DNA of 64,000 bases, from assembly GCA_965218985.1 (NCBI GenBank), contig CBDCMP010000007.1, positions 1,116,001 through 1,180,000 on the forward strand, in the 5' to 3' direction. Position numbers and translations under genes: made by a program. The notes below the pieces were generated by a model. The model searched no databases. It had not been told where the DNA came from and was given only the letters and a program-made list of their open reading frames with translations. This document shows, one piece after another, positions 8,790-17,681 of the stretch; within the stretch, counting starts at the first letter, position 1, and every line of letters starts with the position of its first letter. Source of the stretch: Pseudopedobacter sp965218985 (GTDB lineage: Bacteria; Bacteroidota; Bacteroidia; Sphingobacteriales; Sphingobacteriaceae).

Positions 8790-10146
8790 ATGAAAAAAAC
8801 AATTACCCATTTAAACGGCATTAAATGTTATTGCCTTTTTTTTGTTTTGCTCTGTAGCATTGGTAAAAAATTAAATGCGCAAACAGCTGAAGCTACCTTT
8901 CATTGTATCAGTTTGTACTGGACTCCCTCTGGAGCTACAGCGAGTAAAAATGTACAAGTAGTTTATCGAAAAACAGGAACAACACAATGGTTTAAAGGTT
9001 TTGATTTAGTTTACAACCCTATCAGCGGTAATTATGAGAGAAGAAGCTCCAGCTATCCGCTAGTTCCATTTAATGCCCAAGCCTACCGCGGGAGTTTAGT
9101 CAACTTAACACCTGGCACCAGCTACGAAATAAAGATGACATTGGAGGGCACTTCTACAACTACGACCATTACAAAATCTACGATGAGTGAGACTTTTAAT
9201 GGAACTACCGCTTTATCCCTCTCTGCTAACCGGACTACGCCCATTACCGTTAACACTTCTGGAACAGCCGGAAATTATCAGATTTACGATGGTAATGATT
9301 ATCAGCACTACCACCAATTTTTCAACTTGGCTTAACTCTGCCAACATCAGCAAAAACTTGGTAGCGGGCAATAATACCATTAGGATAACCACCACTGGGC
9401 AGGATTGCGCAAATATTGACCGTTTGAATTATGAAATTTTACAAGATGGCAAAACAGAAGCTGAATCTGCCTCAGTTGTTAAAGTGGATTGCGCTACAAA
9501 TACTGCCAGTGGCTGGAGCGGTACAGGTTATGCCCAGTTTACCAATCCTTCTGGTTCTTCTATGGAATGGACGGTAAGTAAAGCAAATGCAAGTAACGTG
9601 GCTTTAACTTTCCGCTACGCCAATGGCTCTGGCAGCAGCAGAAATGTTAACTTAACCGTTAACGGTACTACAACTGTTCTTGCTTTACCTGCCACAGCAA
9701 GCTGGTCAACTTTGGCAAATGTAACAGTTACACAAAGTTTGAACGCTGGCGATAACACCATTAAGCTTACCTCTACAGGTGTGTGGGGTGGTTGGATGGA
9801 TTATATGAGCTGGAGCAGTAGCCCAAGCCCTAACCCTTTAGCCGTAATTAAATCTGATTTGTTGTTAGATGTCTCGGATATTAAGGACAATGGCGGATTA
9901 AAAGCCGAACTGTTTCCCAATCCGGCAGAAAGCGAGGTAAGCGTTAAAGTGACCAACCTCGGCAATGGGCGCTTAACTTTAAAGTTGACTAATTTAGCTG
10001 GACAAGTTATCCAATCAGAAAGCTTTGAAACAACACAAAAATCAATAAGCACAAAATTAAACTTAACCAACTTATCAACAGGTACTTACCTAATAAGTAT
10101 TAAGCAAGGAAATAAGCTTATTTCAAAAAAACTAATTAAAAAGTAA
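8790..10146 (+). pseudogene. Degraded paralogue of the secreted beta-helix protein (internal deletion and frameshift)
   Basis: Two overlapping frames together look like the two ends of one gene. The first (ATG at 8790, stop at 9335) has a signal peptide (ending LNAQ) and the same N-terminal domain as the 4510 gene (TFHCISLYWTPSG, YRGSLVNLTPGTSYEI), ending just after GNYQIYDG where the relative would enter its beta-helix. The second frame (meaningful from about 9300) starts in the middle of a CBM6/CBM35-like module (FSTWLNSANISKNLVAGNNT). It continues with a second complete module (~9460-9815) and a type IX sorting domain ending at 10146 (LFPNPAESEV, LSTGTYLISI). A large piece has therefore been lost and the fusion is out of frame, with the junction near 9291-9310. 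The in-frame ATG at 8745 adds 15 non-signal residues and is less likely than 8790. The product would be a short secreted fragment without a sorting domain. Confidence 0.75.
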
Positions 10147-10175
10147 GCAAATATTTTTAGTCTGTTATCTTCAGA

Positions 10176-10209
10176 AGCTTGTTAGACAAAATCTTACAAG
10201 CTCCTTTTT
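10176..10209 (+). terminator. Rho-independent terminator after the degraded gene
   Basis: AGCTTGT (10176-10182) pairs with ACAAGCT (10196-10202), with an inner AGA/TCT pairing, and is followed by CC and a run of seven T. It lies about 30 bases after the stop of the preceding reading frame. Confidence 0.75.
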
Positions 10210-10486
10210 TTACCAAATTTTCACATTGCGTAAAATAAGGCGTATTTACCTCTATTTTAGGTAAGGCTATAAAAATATTTGTAGTGGGTATACGCCATTT
10301 TTGTAAAAAAACACCACAATTGCGAAATATAGGAGCCTTTAAAGATGTTATTAAGTTTTATTTTAGTTTCATTAAAATAATATCACTTTTTTTAAGCTAA
10401 ATTTCCTACCGAGATTGCTCAATACGTAAATCAAAATAGGTAAAAGCTAAACTCCCAAGTTAGGATTGTAGAATTTTTACAACGAT
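10210..10486. other. Intergenic leader region of the FG-GAP gene
   Basis: About 280 bases between a terminator and the next gene. No coding frame is supported. It contains GGCGTATTTACC (~10229) and GGGTATACGCC (~10286), plus CAATACGTAA (~10420). These are possible regulatory sites but unproven. The promoter of the two downstream lipoprotein genes is expected here. Confidence 0.4.
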
Positions 10487-12172
10487 ATGCTAAAGAAACA
10501 CTATCTTAAAACAACAGGCTTTACCACTGTTTTACTTGGCATCTGCACTATTTGGGCTTGTCGCCCACTGAAACCCGGAGCGATAAAGTTTAAAGATGTT
10601 TCGGAACAGACCGGAATTACCGAGTTGCTGAAAGGTATGAACGCCCATTCCATTGCCAACGGAGACATCAACAATGATGGTTACCCCGATTTATTTATTG
10701 GCAATTTTGCAAACCACGCCGACTCGGCGTATCAGCACCGTGGCCATCCCGCTTTTCCAGAACCGGATCAACTTTTAATCAATAATAGAGGAAAGTATTT
10801 CACAACGGTTAAAAACTCGCCTACTGCGATAACAGGTGTAGCCAGTGGCTCCGCTTTCGCTGATTTTGATAACGATGGTTTTTTAGATTTTGTAAGTGGG
10901 CACCTGTCTTTCTATGGCAGCAAAGATTCTCTCAAAATGCACTCGGGGCAAAAGAATTTCATCTTCAAAAACAATGGAAACGGCGAAATGATTGATGTAA
11001 CAGCCGGAAGCAACGTAGATTTTAATACCGACTCTATTTCATCTGCCCGCAACACTTTTGTATTTGATTACGATGGCGATGGTATGCTGGACATTCTTTT
11101 CCAACAAGACGATGCCTGGGATTGGTCGGTAGGAAAATCAAAACTAATGCGCAATTTAGGGAACATGAAGTTTGAAGATGTAACTGCAAAGGCAGGATTT
11201 CCAGAACATTTTTACGGTTTAGGTGGCTTCGTTGGGGATATTAATGGCGATACTTGGCCAGATGTTTTCTTTGCGCATTCATCAGAAATGTACATCAACA
11301 ATAAAAACGGAACATTTAGAAAACTAGCTCAACAGTTTATCGATAGTAAATATAAAGCAACTGGGAAGCAAGGAAACAAGCAATTTACCTGCGGTGCAAA
11401 CATTGGAGATTTAAATGGCGACGGCTTAATTGATTTTGTGATGGGCGAGCATTTTTATAAGCTTACCAGCCATCGTATGAGCGTTTTCATCAATAAAGGG
11501 AACGATCCCAAAGGCGATCCTGTTTTTGAGAACGTGACAGATAAATTAGGCATACAACACTCGGAAACAAAATTGCCTCATATCGAAATTGAAGATATTG
11601 ATAATGATGGAGATATGGACATCCTTAGCACTTCAAGAGATTATTTTGTGCTGACCAATATGGGCAACAATACAGATGGGTTACCTATATTTAAAAGCCC
11701 TTTAAAATCGGGCGCACCGCAAAAAGGATTAAATTACTGGCCCGGAGGTTCTCTTTTTGATTTTGATAGAGACGGACGACTTGATTTTGCCGGACCGCAA
11801 TGGCTAGCTAACGAAACATCGCCCTTGCTAAAAAACGTTACAAAAAATGCTAAAAACTATATCACGATTAAGCTGGATATTGCATCAGAGAAAAACCGAA
11901 ACGGCATTGGGGCAACCATTAAAATATTTAAATCCGGAAAACTCGGCGAAAGCAACACAATGTTGGGAATAAAGGAGGTCAACGTTTCGAACGGTTATAG
12001 TTCTGGCACAAGCTCGGATGTACATTTTGGCACCCCCGGATATAAAAACGTTGATGTACTTATTGAAATGCCCTGCAACGGAAAAAAGTATCAACTTAGC
12101 AAACTTGCCACAAAAAACCATATTACCATAACACAAGAACTGATAAAAACAAACGGAACAAAAATCAATTAA
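10487..12172 (+). CDS. FG-GAP/VCBS repeat lipoprotein with ASPIC/UnbV domain
   Basis: A 561-residue probable lipoprotein; Cys25 in TIWACRP fits a lipobox. Repeated calcium-type loops run through the protein: DINNDGYPDLF, DFDNDGFLDF, DYDGDGMLDI, DINGDTWPDVF, DLNGDGLIDF, DIDNDGDMDI and DFDRDGRLDF. These are integrin-like FG-GAP/VCBS repeats that should fold as a seven-bladed propeller. The last ~110 residues, with GIGATIKIF and NGYSSGTSSDVHFG, match the ASPIC/UnbV domain found in CRTAC1-like proteins. Such proteins are common near SusC/SusD loci and may bind glycans or calcium, but their role is not established. The next lipoprotein gene starts 6 bases after its stop, so the two form an operon. 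Confidence 0.85.
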   Translation: MLKKHYLKTTGFTTVLLGICTIWACRPLKPGAIKFKDVSEQTGITELLKGMNAHSIANGDINNDGYPDLFIGNFANHADSAYQHRGHPAFPEPDQLLINNRGKYFTTVKNSPTAITGVASGSAFADFDNDGFLDFVSGHLSFYGSKDSLKMHSGQKNFIFKNNGNGEMIDVTAGSNVDFNTDSISSARNTFVFDYDGDGMLDILFQQDDAWDWSVGKSKLMRNLGNMKFEDVTAKAGFPEHFYGLGGFVGDINGDTWPDVFFAHSSEMYINNKNGTFRKLAQQFIDSKYKATGKQGNKQFTCGANIGDLNGDGLIDFVMGEHFYKLTSHRMSVFINKGNDPKGDPVFENVTDKLGIQHSETKLPHIEIEDIDNDGDMDILSTSRDYFVLTNMGNNTDGLPIFKSPLKSGAPQKGLNYWPGGSLFDFDRDGRLDFAGPQWLANETSPLLKNVTKNAKNYITIKLDIASEKNRNGIGATIKIFKSGKLGESNTMLGIKEVNVSNGYSSGTSSDVHFGTPGYKNVDVLIEMPCNGKKYQLSKLATKNHITITQELIKTNGTKIN

Positions 12173-12178
12173 ATAACC

Positions 12179-13645
12179 ATGAAACACCTTTTTAAGAACA
12201 AGTACAAAAACACCCTGCTTTTAATCGCTTTTATAAGTGCTTTCGGGTTTACGGCCTGCAGCCAGAAAACCGAAAAAGAAAAATTATGTGTAGCCAATAC
12301 AATTTCATTAAACAAAATATCGCCGTATTATGATGGACAATGGCAAGGCATTACAGTTGCTTCAGACGGGGCTTGTTATTTTGGTTCGGCATCTCACGGG
12401 ATGGAACACGGTGGCGGTTTTTTTAAGTTTGACCCTGCTACAAAGAAGCTGGAGGTTTTAGCCAAAGATCTGACAGATTTGGTGGGCGATGATATTTCGA
12501 AAAACACACCACAAGGAAAATGCCATAGCCCAATTGTAGAATTTAACGGCAACCTATACCTAGCCACTCATTTGGCGGCCTATTGGGGAGAAGTTGTAGG
12601 TAAATACGCAGGTTCGTATTTTTTAAGCTATAATTTAGCCGATAAAAAGTGGACAAACTTCGGGATTACCCGCCCCGGATTTTCAACCTACTCTGCCATT
12701 GATATTGATAAGAAAAGGAATAAAGCTTATTTAATGATTGTTCCGTTTGCACCAAAAGATAAAGCAGAAGGAAACCATTTATACCAGATTGATTTAATTA
12801 CCAAAGAAAAAAGAGATTTGGGGCCACTAGAAGGCGGAGTAGCGTCGTTTAATTTCTTTACGGATGACACTGGCAAAGTTTGGATTTCTGTTTGGAGAGG
12901 CAAAGGCAACTTGTATTGCTACGATCCGGAAAAAGATAAAATCATCAGCTACGAAAACCCTTTTCCGGAGGCAAAACTATCACCAGACGGGGAGCTTGTG
13001 AAAGACTCAAAAAGCCCGGCTTGGACTTGGGCGCACCCGATTGATAATGGAAAAAGATGTTTGTTTACGATGGGTAGTTTAGGCGGTGGCGATGAAAGAC
13101 TTTGGATTTTTGACCCTAAAAAAGATATTGCTTCAAAAGAAGCTTTTACGCCAGTAGCCTATGTTGGCAACACATTTCTTTCGGTAGCGCTTGGCGGTGA
13201 TAGGGTTTACTTTATCCAAAGAGGTAATAACGAGGCCAGCAGAGATTGGGATACCGAAGGAAACAGAGATCTTCCGGCAGATAAAGACGGTTACCATGTG
13301 AGCGATTTACACCTTAAAAGTGTTGCTTTAAATAAAGAGGATAAACACCAGTTTATGGATCACGGTAAATTGATCGATAAAGATGGCAGAACGCCAGCTT
13401 ACATTGGCTCCTTAGCGGCCGATGATAAAGGAAATGTTTTTATGTCGGGCGGGTGGCTTACAAAACCTGGAGACCAAGCTACAATGATGTATTTATTTAA
13501 AGATTCTACCGGCAAAGTTTATGGCCCGCTAGAGCATCCTGGTCAAGAATCATCGCTAAACGCAAATTTAGCCACCTCAAAATATTTGGAGTTAAAAAGA
13601 GGAGAGTTTTTTTCTTGGGTTAATGTTAATGAAGATTTAAAATAA
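12179..13645 (+). CDS. Beta-propeller lipoprotein, function unknown
   Basis: A 488-residue protein with a lipobox-like signal (FGFTACSQ, Cys27), so probably lipid-anchored at the cell envelope. The body has repeated short segments such as GGGFFKFDP, YLATHLAAYWG, NKAYLMIVPF, GNLYCYDPEKDK and ERLWIFDP, typical of a six- to seven-bladed beta-propeller. Oligogalacturonate-lyase-like and lactonase-like propellers have this look, but no catalytic set can be named. It sits 6 bases downstream of the FG-GAP lipoprotein gene, and a strong bidirectional terminator starts 2 bases after its stop. Joint work with the FG-GAP protein in surface glycan handling is inference. Confidence 0.75.
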   Translation: MKHLFKNKYKNTLLLIAFISAFGFTACSQKTEKEKLCVANTISLNKISPYYDGQWQGITVASDGACYFGSASHGMEHGGGFFKFDPATKKLEVLAKDLTDLVGDDISKNTPQGKCHSPIVEFNGNLYLATHLAAYWGEVVGKYAGSYFLSYNLADKKWTNFGITRPGFSTYSAIDIDKKRNKAYLMIVPFAPKDKAEGNHLYQIDLITKEKRDLGPLEGGVASFNFFTDDTGKVWISVWRGKGNLYCYDPEKDKIISYENPFPEAKLSPDGELVKDSKSPAWTWAHPIDNGKRCLFTMGSLGGGDERLWIFDPKKDIASKEAFTPVAYVGNTFLSVALGGDRVYFIQRGNNEASRDWDTEGNRDLPADKDGYHVSDLHLKSVALNKEDKHQFMDHGKLIDKDGRTPAYIGSLAADDKGNVFMSGGWLTKPGDQATMMYLFKDSTGKVYGPLEHPGQESSLNANLATSKYLELKRGEFFSWVNVNEDLK

Positions 13646-13646
13646 C

Positions 13647-13681
13647 AAAAAAGCCTTCCACATTTAATGGAAGGCTTTTTT
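13647..13681. terminator. Bidirectional terminator between convergent genes
   Basis: A perfect 14-base inverted repeat, AAAAAAGCCTTCCA (13647-13660) and TGGAAGGCTTTTTT (13668-13681), with a 7-base loop. It has T-runs in both directions and lies between the convergent propeller gene and the split beta-helix gene. Confidence 0.92.
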
Positions 13682-13699
13682 CACCTCTAAACTAGTCGG

Positions 13700-15814
13700 T
13701 TAAGGTTGATATTCCATTGCGCCAATATCCGGAGATTTACCACTATACGCTCGGTTTAAACCTTTAATCAACACGCCTTTATCCACACAAATACTAAATG
13801 GTTTTAGGTTAAAATCAAAAGGTAAAATATCATCGTTTTGGTAAGCTTTTATAATGTCTTCATCAGAAATCGTGATTGGAGACTTCATACCCGGCTCGGC
13901 ACTAAATCCGTGTTGTTCAAGTCCGGTTTGGGTATATAAATCTTGAAATGAAATGGACTTCGCTAAATCTGCAAATTGGAAAACGACACTTTTATCTTTC
14001 CCATAATTATAGTAGCAGTTGTAATCCAAAGTAATTCCTTTACGCATTGAGGAGGAAGCCTCGCCGTTAAAAACAAAAATGTTGTTTTTTGCTATTTTAT
14101 TATCGAAGGCAAATTTTAAACCCGGGTACTGAAATGCTTTGGTACCATTGCCAATACAAACACCGGTGTTATTGTATAAATAGGTATGCCCAGTGCTTTC
14201 TTCAACGTTGTTAAATTTAAAAGAATAATTTCTTGCGATGCCGTAATTACCGACAACATATAGAGGACCAACTTTTACGGGAGCCAAACTAATCAGTTCC
14301 AAGGCATTGATGCTTTTATTATCCAAAACACGAACGTTTATGCCGCCGCCATCAGGTTCCCACGAATCATCGCCGATATTGTAGCATAAATTATCAATCA
14401 CATCCATATCCCGGTTAAAATCTCTGCTATAACTAACTCCTCTAAAAGAGTTGAGTGTTGCCGCATTAAAAACATTGTGAATACTGTTGGATATGATGGC
14501 ATTTCCCCTGCCTATTGTGGAAACCAAAATTCCATTATAACCCGCCCGAGAAGCCATCATTGCTCGCCAAGTATATTGCCAAAAACCGTAATTAAAGATA
14601 TTATTGCCCCAAATGGTGTTTTCGTCCATGCGTTTATCCAGATCATCGGCTCCGATTAAAACAATATCATTTGGACAGTGATGCACTAAGTTATTGTAGA
14701 TGATATTATGGTCAGAATCGCCAGTTAAGCGGATGCCATGCGAAGCATAATAGCCCATATCAAGGTTGCTGATGATCACATTTTTGCAATCATTTAAGGT
14801 AAAGGCATCATCTAAAGTGGCGTATTTTACGGAGGTGTAATTGCTAGGCGAATCTCCGGGCGTTAAGCGCATATAAAGCTTTTTTGTCGATTCATCATAA
14901 GTCCAAGCGGGCAACGCTTCAAAACCATCTCCACGTATCTTCTTTGTTAAACCCAACTCCACTTTATGCCCTTTTTTAGCTTCTTCCATGGTTTCGCGAG
15001 GAATTTGCTTGAGCATATCTAAATCCTTATACCAAAAAATCTGCTTGTTGTTAAGCAACACCAAACCGCTTCCTTTGTCACCCAAGACGAGGTCGTTTAC
15101 AGAGGTTTCATAAATATTCTCTCCTATCGACTTCCATTTAGCTGAGGCGGGTAACTCGTTTAAAGAAGTCATTACCGGAAAATCAGAATCCTTATCCTTG
15201 CCGTACCATTTGATATTCAAACTTGTTGCGGCCTGTTCTCCCTCCCCTCGGATAATGATAGGTTTATCTGATGTACCGTTTAAGTTGCTTAATATGATTG
15301 ATTCGCGGTAAACGCCGTTTTTTATAATTACTTCATCGCCCGGAACTAAGTTTTCAGTTGCTTTTGCAATGGTTTTAAAAGGTTTTTGGGAGGTACCTGG
15401 GTTGTTATCGTTGCCCGTTGGCGCAACATATTTTTTTACTGAATTAATATTGCTGGTTTTTAGCTGTTTGGTTTTGGTAAACATTCTGAGTTCCTTAACT
15501 TCTACTCAGTCAGGATCGCTGAACTCAACTTTAACTTCCACTGTTTGGTTTTGTGCAAACCTAAAAGCGCTGGCGTAAATTCTTTTAAACTCTGGTGTCA
15601 TCGTCATTTCCAGTCCGTCAAGCCAATCCTGCTGTCCTTTTATCCGATAATAAAAAACAGCGTTCAAGTTTTTGTTTGCATCTCCCGAATAGGAAACATC
15701 AACCCCAACAGCATTATAAGTTGGGAACAATTCCATGTTAATATCGGTTGTTTTATTGTCATCCGTAAAGCATAGTGCTGATAGAATATTAAAGATTAAA
15801 AGAATATTGTACAT
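13700..15814 (-). pseudogene. Secreted right-handed beta-helix protein gene interrupted by an in-frame TGA
   Basis: Two reading frames lie in the same phase, separated only by a TGA at 15508-15506 (minus strand). The upstream part (15814-15506, 102 residues) has a signal-like N-terminus and the fibronectin-like domain seen in the 4510 and 8790 genes, ending EFSDPD. After the TGA the frame continues without break (VEVKELRMFTKTK) into ~600 residues beginning YVAPTGNDNNPGTSQKPFK (DUF1565-like start). It then runs through beta-helix rungs and ends PDIGAMEY, as in the 4510 protein. Full length would be ~704 residues. Related proteins often read D-P-D-G-V here, so GGA to TGA is a plausible single change (inference). 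The downstream part alone (ATG at 15484) would lack a secretion signal. It follows a terminator after the SusD gene, so it may have its own promoter. A polysaccharide lyase role is possible but unproven. Confidence 0.8.
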
Positions 15815-15914
15815 GTTTTATTTGTTTAGGATGGCATGAAGGATGAAATATTTATAAATACCAAAGTTTCAAACCCAATTCAATCCAATGATAGTGGAAT
15901 GATTTCTTCTATGA

Positions 15915-15952
15915 AGAAAAAATAAAAAGCTGGTTACCAAAGTAAACCAGCT
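15915..15952 (-). terminator. Rho-independent terminator downstream of the PUL 1 SusC/SusD genes
   Basis: On the minus strand AGCTGGTT pairs with AACCAGCT (15952-15945 and 15935-15928), followed by TTTTTATTTTTT. It lies 28 bases after the SusD stop and separates the SusC/SusD operon from the beta-helix gene. Confidence 0.85.
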
Positions 15953-15979
15953 CTCTCTGAAAAATTAATATTAAAAATT

Positions 15980-17662
15980 TTACTGCCACAATGGGTTTTG
16001 AACCAATGCTGGTTGTTTATTTATTTCTGCCTGTGGAAAAGGAAACAGATACATTTTATCAGTAAATACTCTGTTTTGTACAGTAATGTATGTATAAGTA
16101 AAAGGTGCAACGCTTCCTGTTATTTGTACACCTGTAACAGGCTTGTTAAAGAACTCTTCTCCCTTTTTCCATCTTCTTACATCAAAGAAACGGTGCTCTT
16201 CAAAACAAAGCTCTACTCTTCTTTCGTTTTGAATTTTCAATCTCATAGCATCTTTATCATTTGACGCTACATATCCGTTACCTAATGGATTAGTGCTTTG
16301 CAAAGCTGGTTGGCCGGCTCTTACCCTTACCAAATTGATATTGGTATAAACAGCAGCTACTGGCCCTTGTGCTTCATTTAAAGCTTCTGCATAATTTAAT
16401 AACACTTCTGCATATCTAAAATAAACATACGCCCTTCTTTGTGCTCCAGAAGATGCCGTATTTAAGAATTTTCGTAAATAATAACCTGTTACAGTAGTTC
16501 TGTTTTCTCTATCTGTTATATCTCTATCTTTAGCCCCAACCCTTGAGTCTATTAAAACATTTCTAAAAGATAATCCGTTATAATTTACAAAAAGAGCCAA
16601 CCTACTGTCTCTGTTATTGTAAGGATTATTTGCAACATAACCAGAACCATTCTCATTGATATTCTTTCCGTTTGATTTCATTTCAAAAGCATCAACTAAT
16701 TCTTGTGTAGGATTAGTACGCCCTTGTGCACTATTGCTATAACTCAACGGCACATTTAGATTATCTAAAGTAGCAGATGACTCTGTTTGTGCAGAGAAGA
16801 TAACTTCCTTATTATAAGCTTGCGCCTGAAAGTTCCATAAATTAGGAAGTTGGGCTAAAGTTATCAATCCATGCTTTGTTCCAGAAACATCAATTACTGC
16901 TTTAGCTGCATCAGCTGCCAATTGCCATTTCGCTAAATCATTGTTAGGATTATGTAAAGGGCTGGCTGCGTACAATAAGGTTCTTGCTTTTAAAGCCAAA
17001 GCAGCTGCTTTTGTTGCTCTACCTTTTAGAGCATTTGGTTGATCTAAGTAAGCAACGAAACCAATTTTTGATGCAGCAAAATCACAGTCACTAACAATTT
17101 GAGCTACCACCTCTTCAAAGGTATTTTTCGGTAAATTTAAGTTTTCATCTATCTCTAAAGGTCTTGTAGCCAATACTACGCTACCATAGCGTTTCATCAA
17201 TTCAAAATGAAACATCGCTCTTAAAAAATAAGCTTCACCTATTAGGTTTTCCTTTGTTAAAGTTGCATCATCTATTAAAGCACTGGTAGGCGCATTCTTT
17301 AAAAAAATGTTTACTGCTCTTAAGTTTTGATACTGCTCTGTATAATTTGCATCGTACAAATTTAAAGGGCCCCATGTACCATTTGTTAAGATGTTTATAC
17401 GCGAACTTGGTAAAGCACTTACTGCTTCGTCACTGGCACTTGCCAAACCTAGTTCGTCATTAAGCGTGTACCTGAAGTTTCCTTTCCCTAAACCTCCGTA
17501 AGTAGAGTTTAAAAAATTCCTCGCATGTTCGTTTGTACCAAAAATTTCTTGTTCGGTTAAACTACCATCAATGGGGTAATCGTATTCAAGATAATCCTTT
17601 TTACAAGATAAAAAGCTTATTATCAACACAAAAGCACTTAGTTTATATATTTTATTAATCAT
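15980..17662 (-). CDS. SusD/RagB family outer-membrane glycan-binding lipoprotein (second pair, PUL 1)
   Basis: A 560-residue lipoprotein; the signal peptide ends LISFLSC with Cys20 as the lipidation site. The protein shows the helical SusD fold signatures: GEAYFLRAMFHFELMKRYG in the N-terminal TPR-like half, and VYFRYAEVLLNYAEALNEA then NERRVELCFEEHRFFDVRRW in the C-terminal half, ending near FPFPQAEI. SusD proteins cap the SusC transporter at the cell surface and hold the incoming oligosaccharide. It lies 19 bases downstream of the variant SusC at 17682-20741, so the two should form one complex. A strong terminator follows. The ligand cannot be deduced from sequence. Confidence 0.95.
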   Translation of the reverse strand: MINKIYKLSAFVLIISFLSCKKDYLEYDYPIDGSLTEQEIFGTNEHARNFLNSTYGGLGKGNFRYTLNDELGLASASDEAVSALPSSRINILTNGTWGPLNLYDANYTEQYQNLRAVNIFLKNAPTSALIDDATLTKENLIGEAYFLRAMFHFELMKRYGSVVLATRPLEIDENLNLPKNTFEEVVAQIVSDCDFAASKIGFVAYLDQPNALKGRATKAAALALKARTLLYAASPLHNPNNDLAKWQLAADAAKAVIDVSGTKHGLITLAQLPNLWNFQAQAYNKEVIFSAQTESSATLDNLNVPLSYSNSAQGRTNPTQELVDAFEMKSNGKNINENGSGYVANNPYNNRDSRLALFVNYNGLSFRNVLIDSRVGAKDRDITDRENRTTVTGYYLRKFLNTASSGAQRRAYVYFRYAEVLLNYAEALNEAQGPVAAVYTNINLVRVRAGQPALQSTNPLGNGYVASNDKDAMRLKIQNERRVELCFEEHRFFDVRRWKKGEEFFNKPVTGVQITGSVAPFTYTYITVQNRVFTDKMYLFPFPQAEINKQPALVQNPLWQ

Positions 17663-17681
17663 GTCTAAATAATTTTAATAG

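Noticed and set aside
9187..9300. Start of a separate gene for the second half of the degraded paralogue
   Set aside because: The first ~38 residues from the ATG at 9187 are nonsense in this frame, and the meaningful part begins inside a carbohydrate-binding module with no secretion signal.
15506..15508. TGA as selenocysteine
   Set aside because: No SECIS-like hairpin was recognised directly after the codon, the position is not catalytic and relatives usually have glycine here; nonsense or sequence error is simpler.
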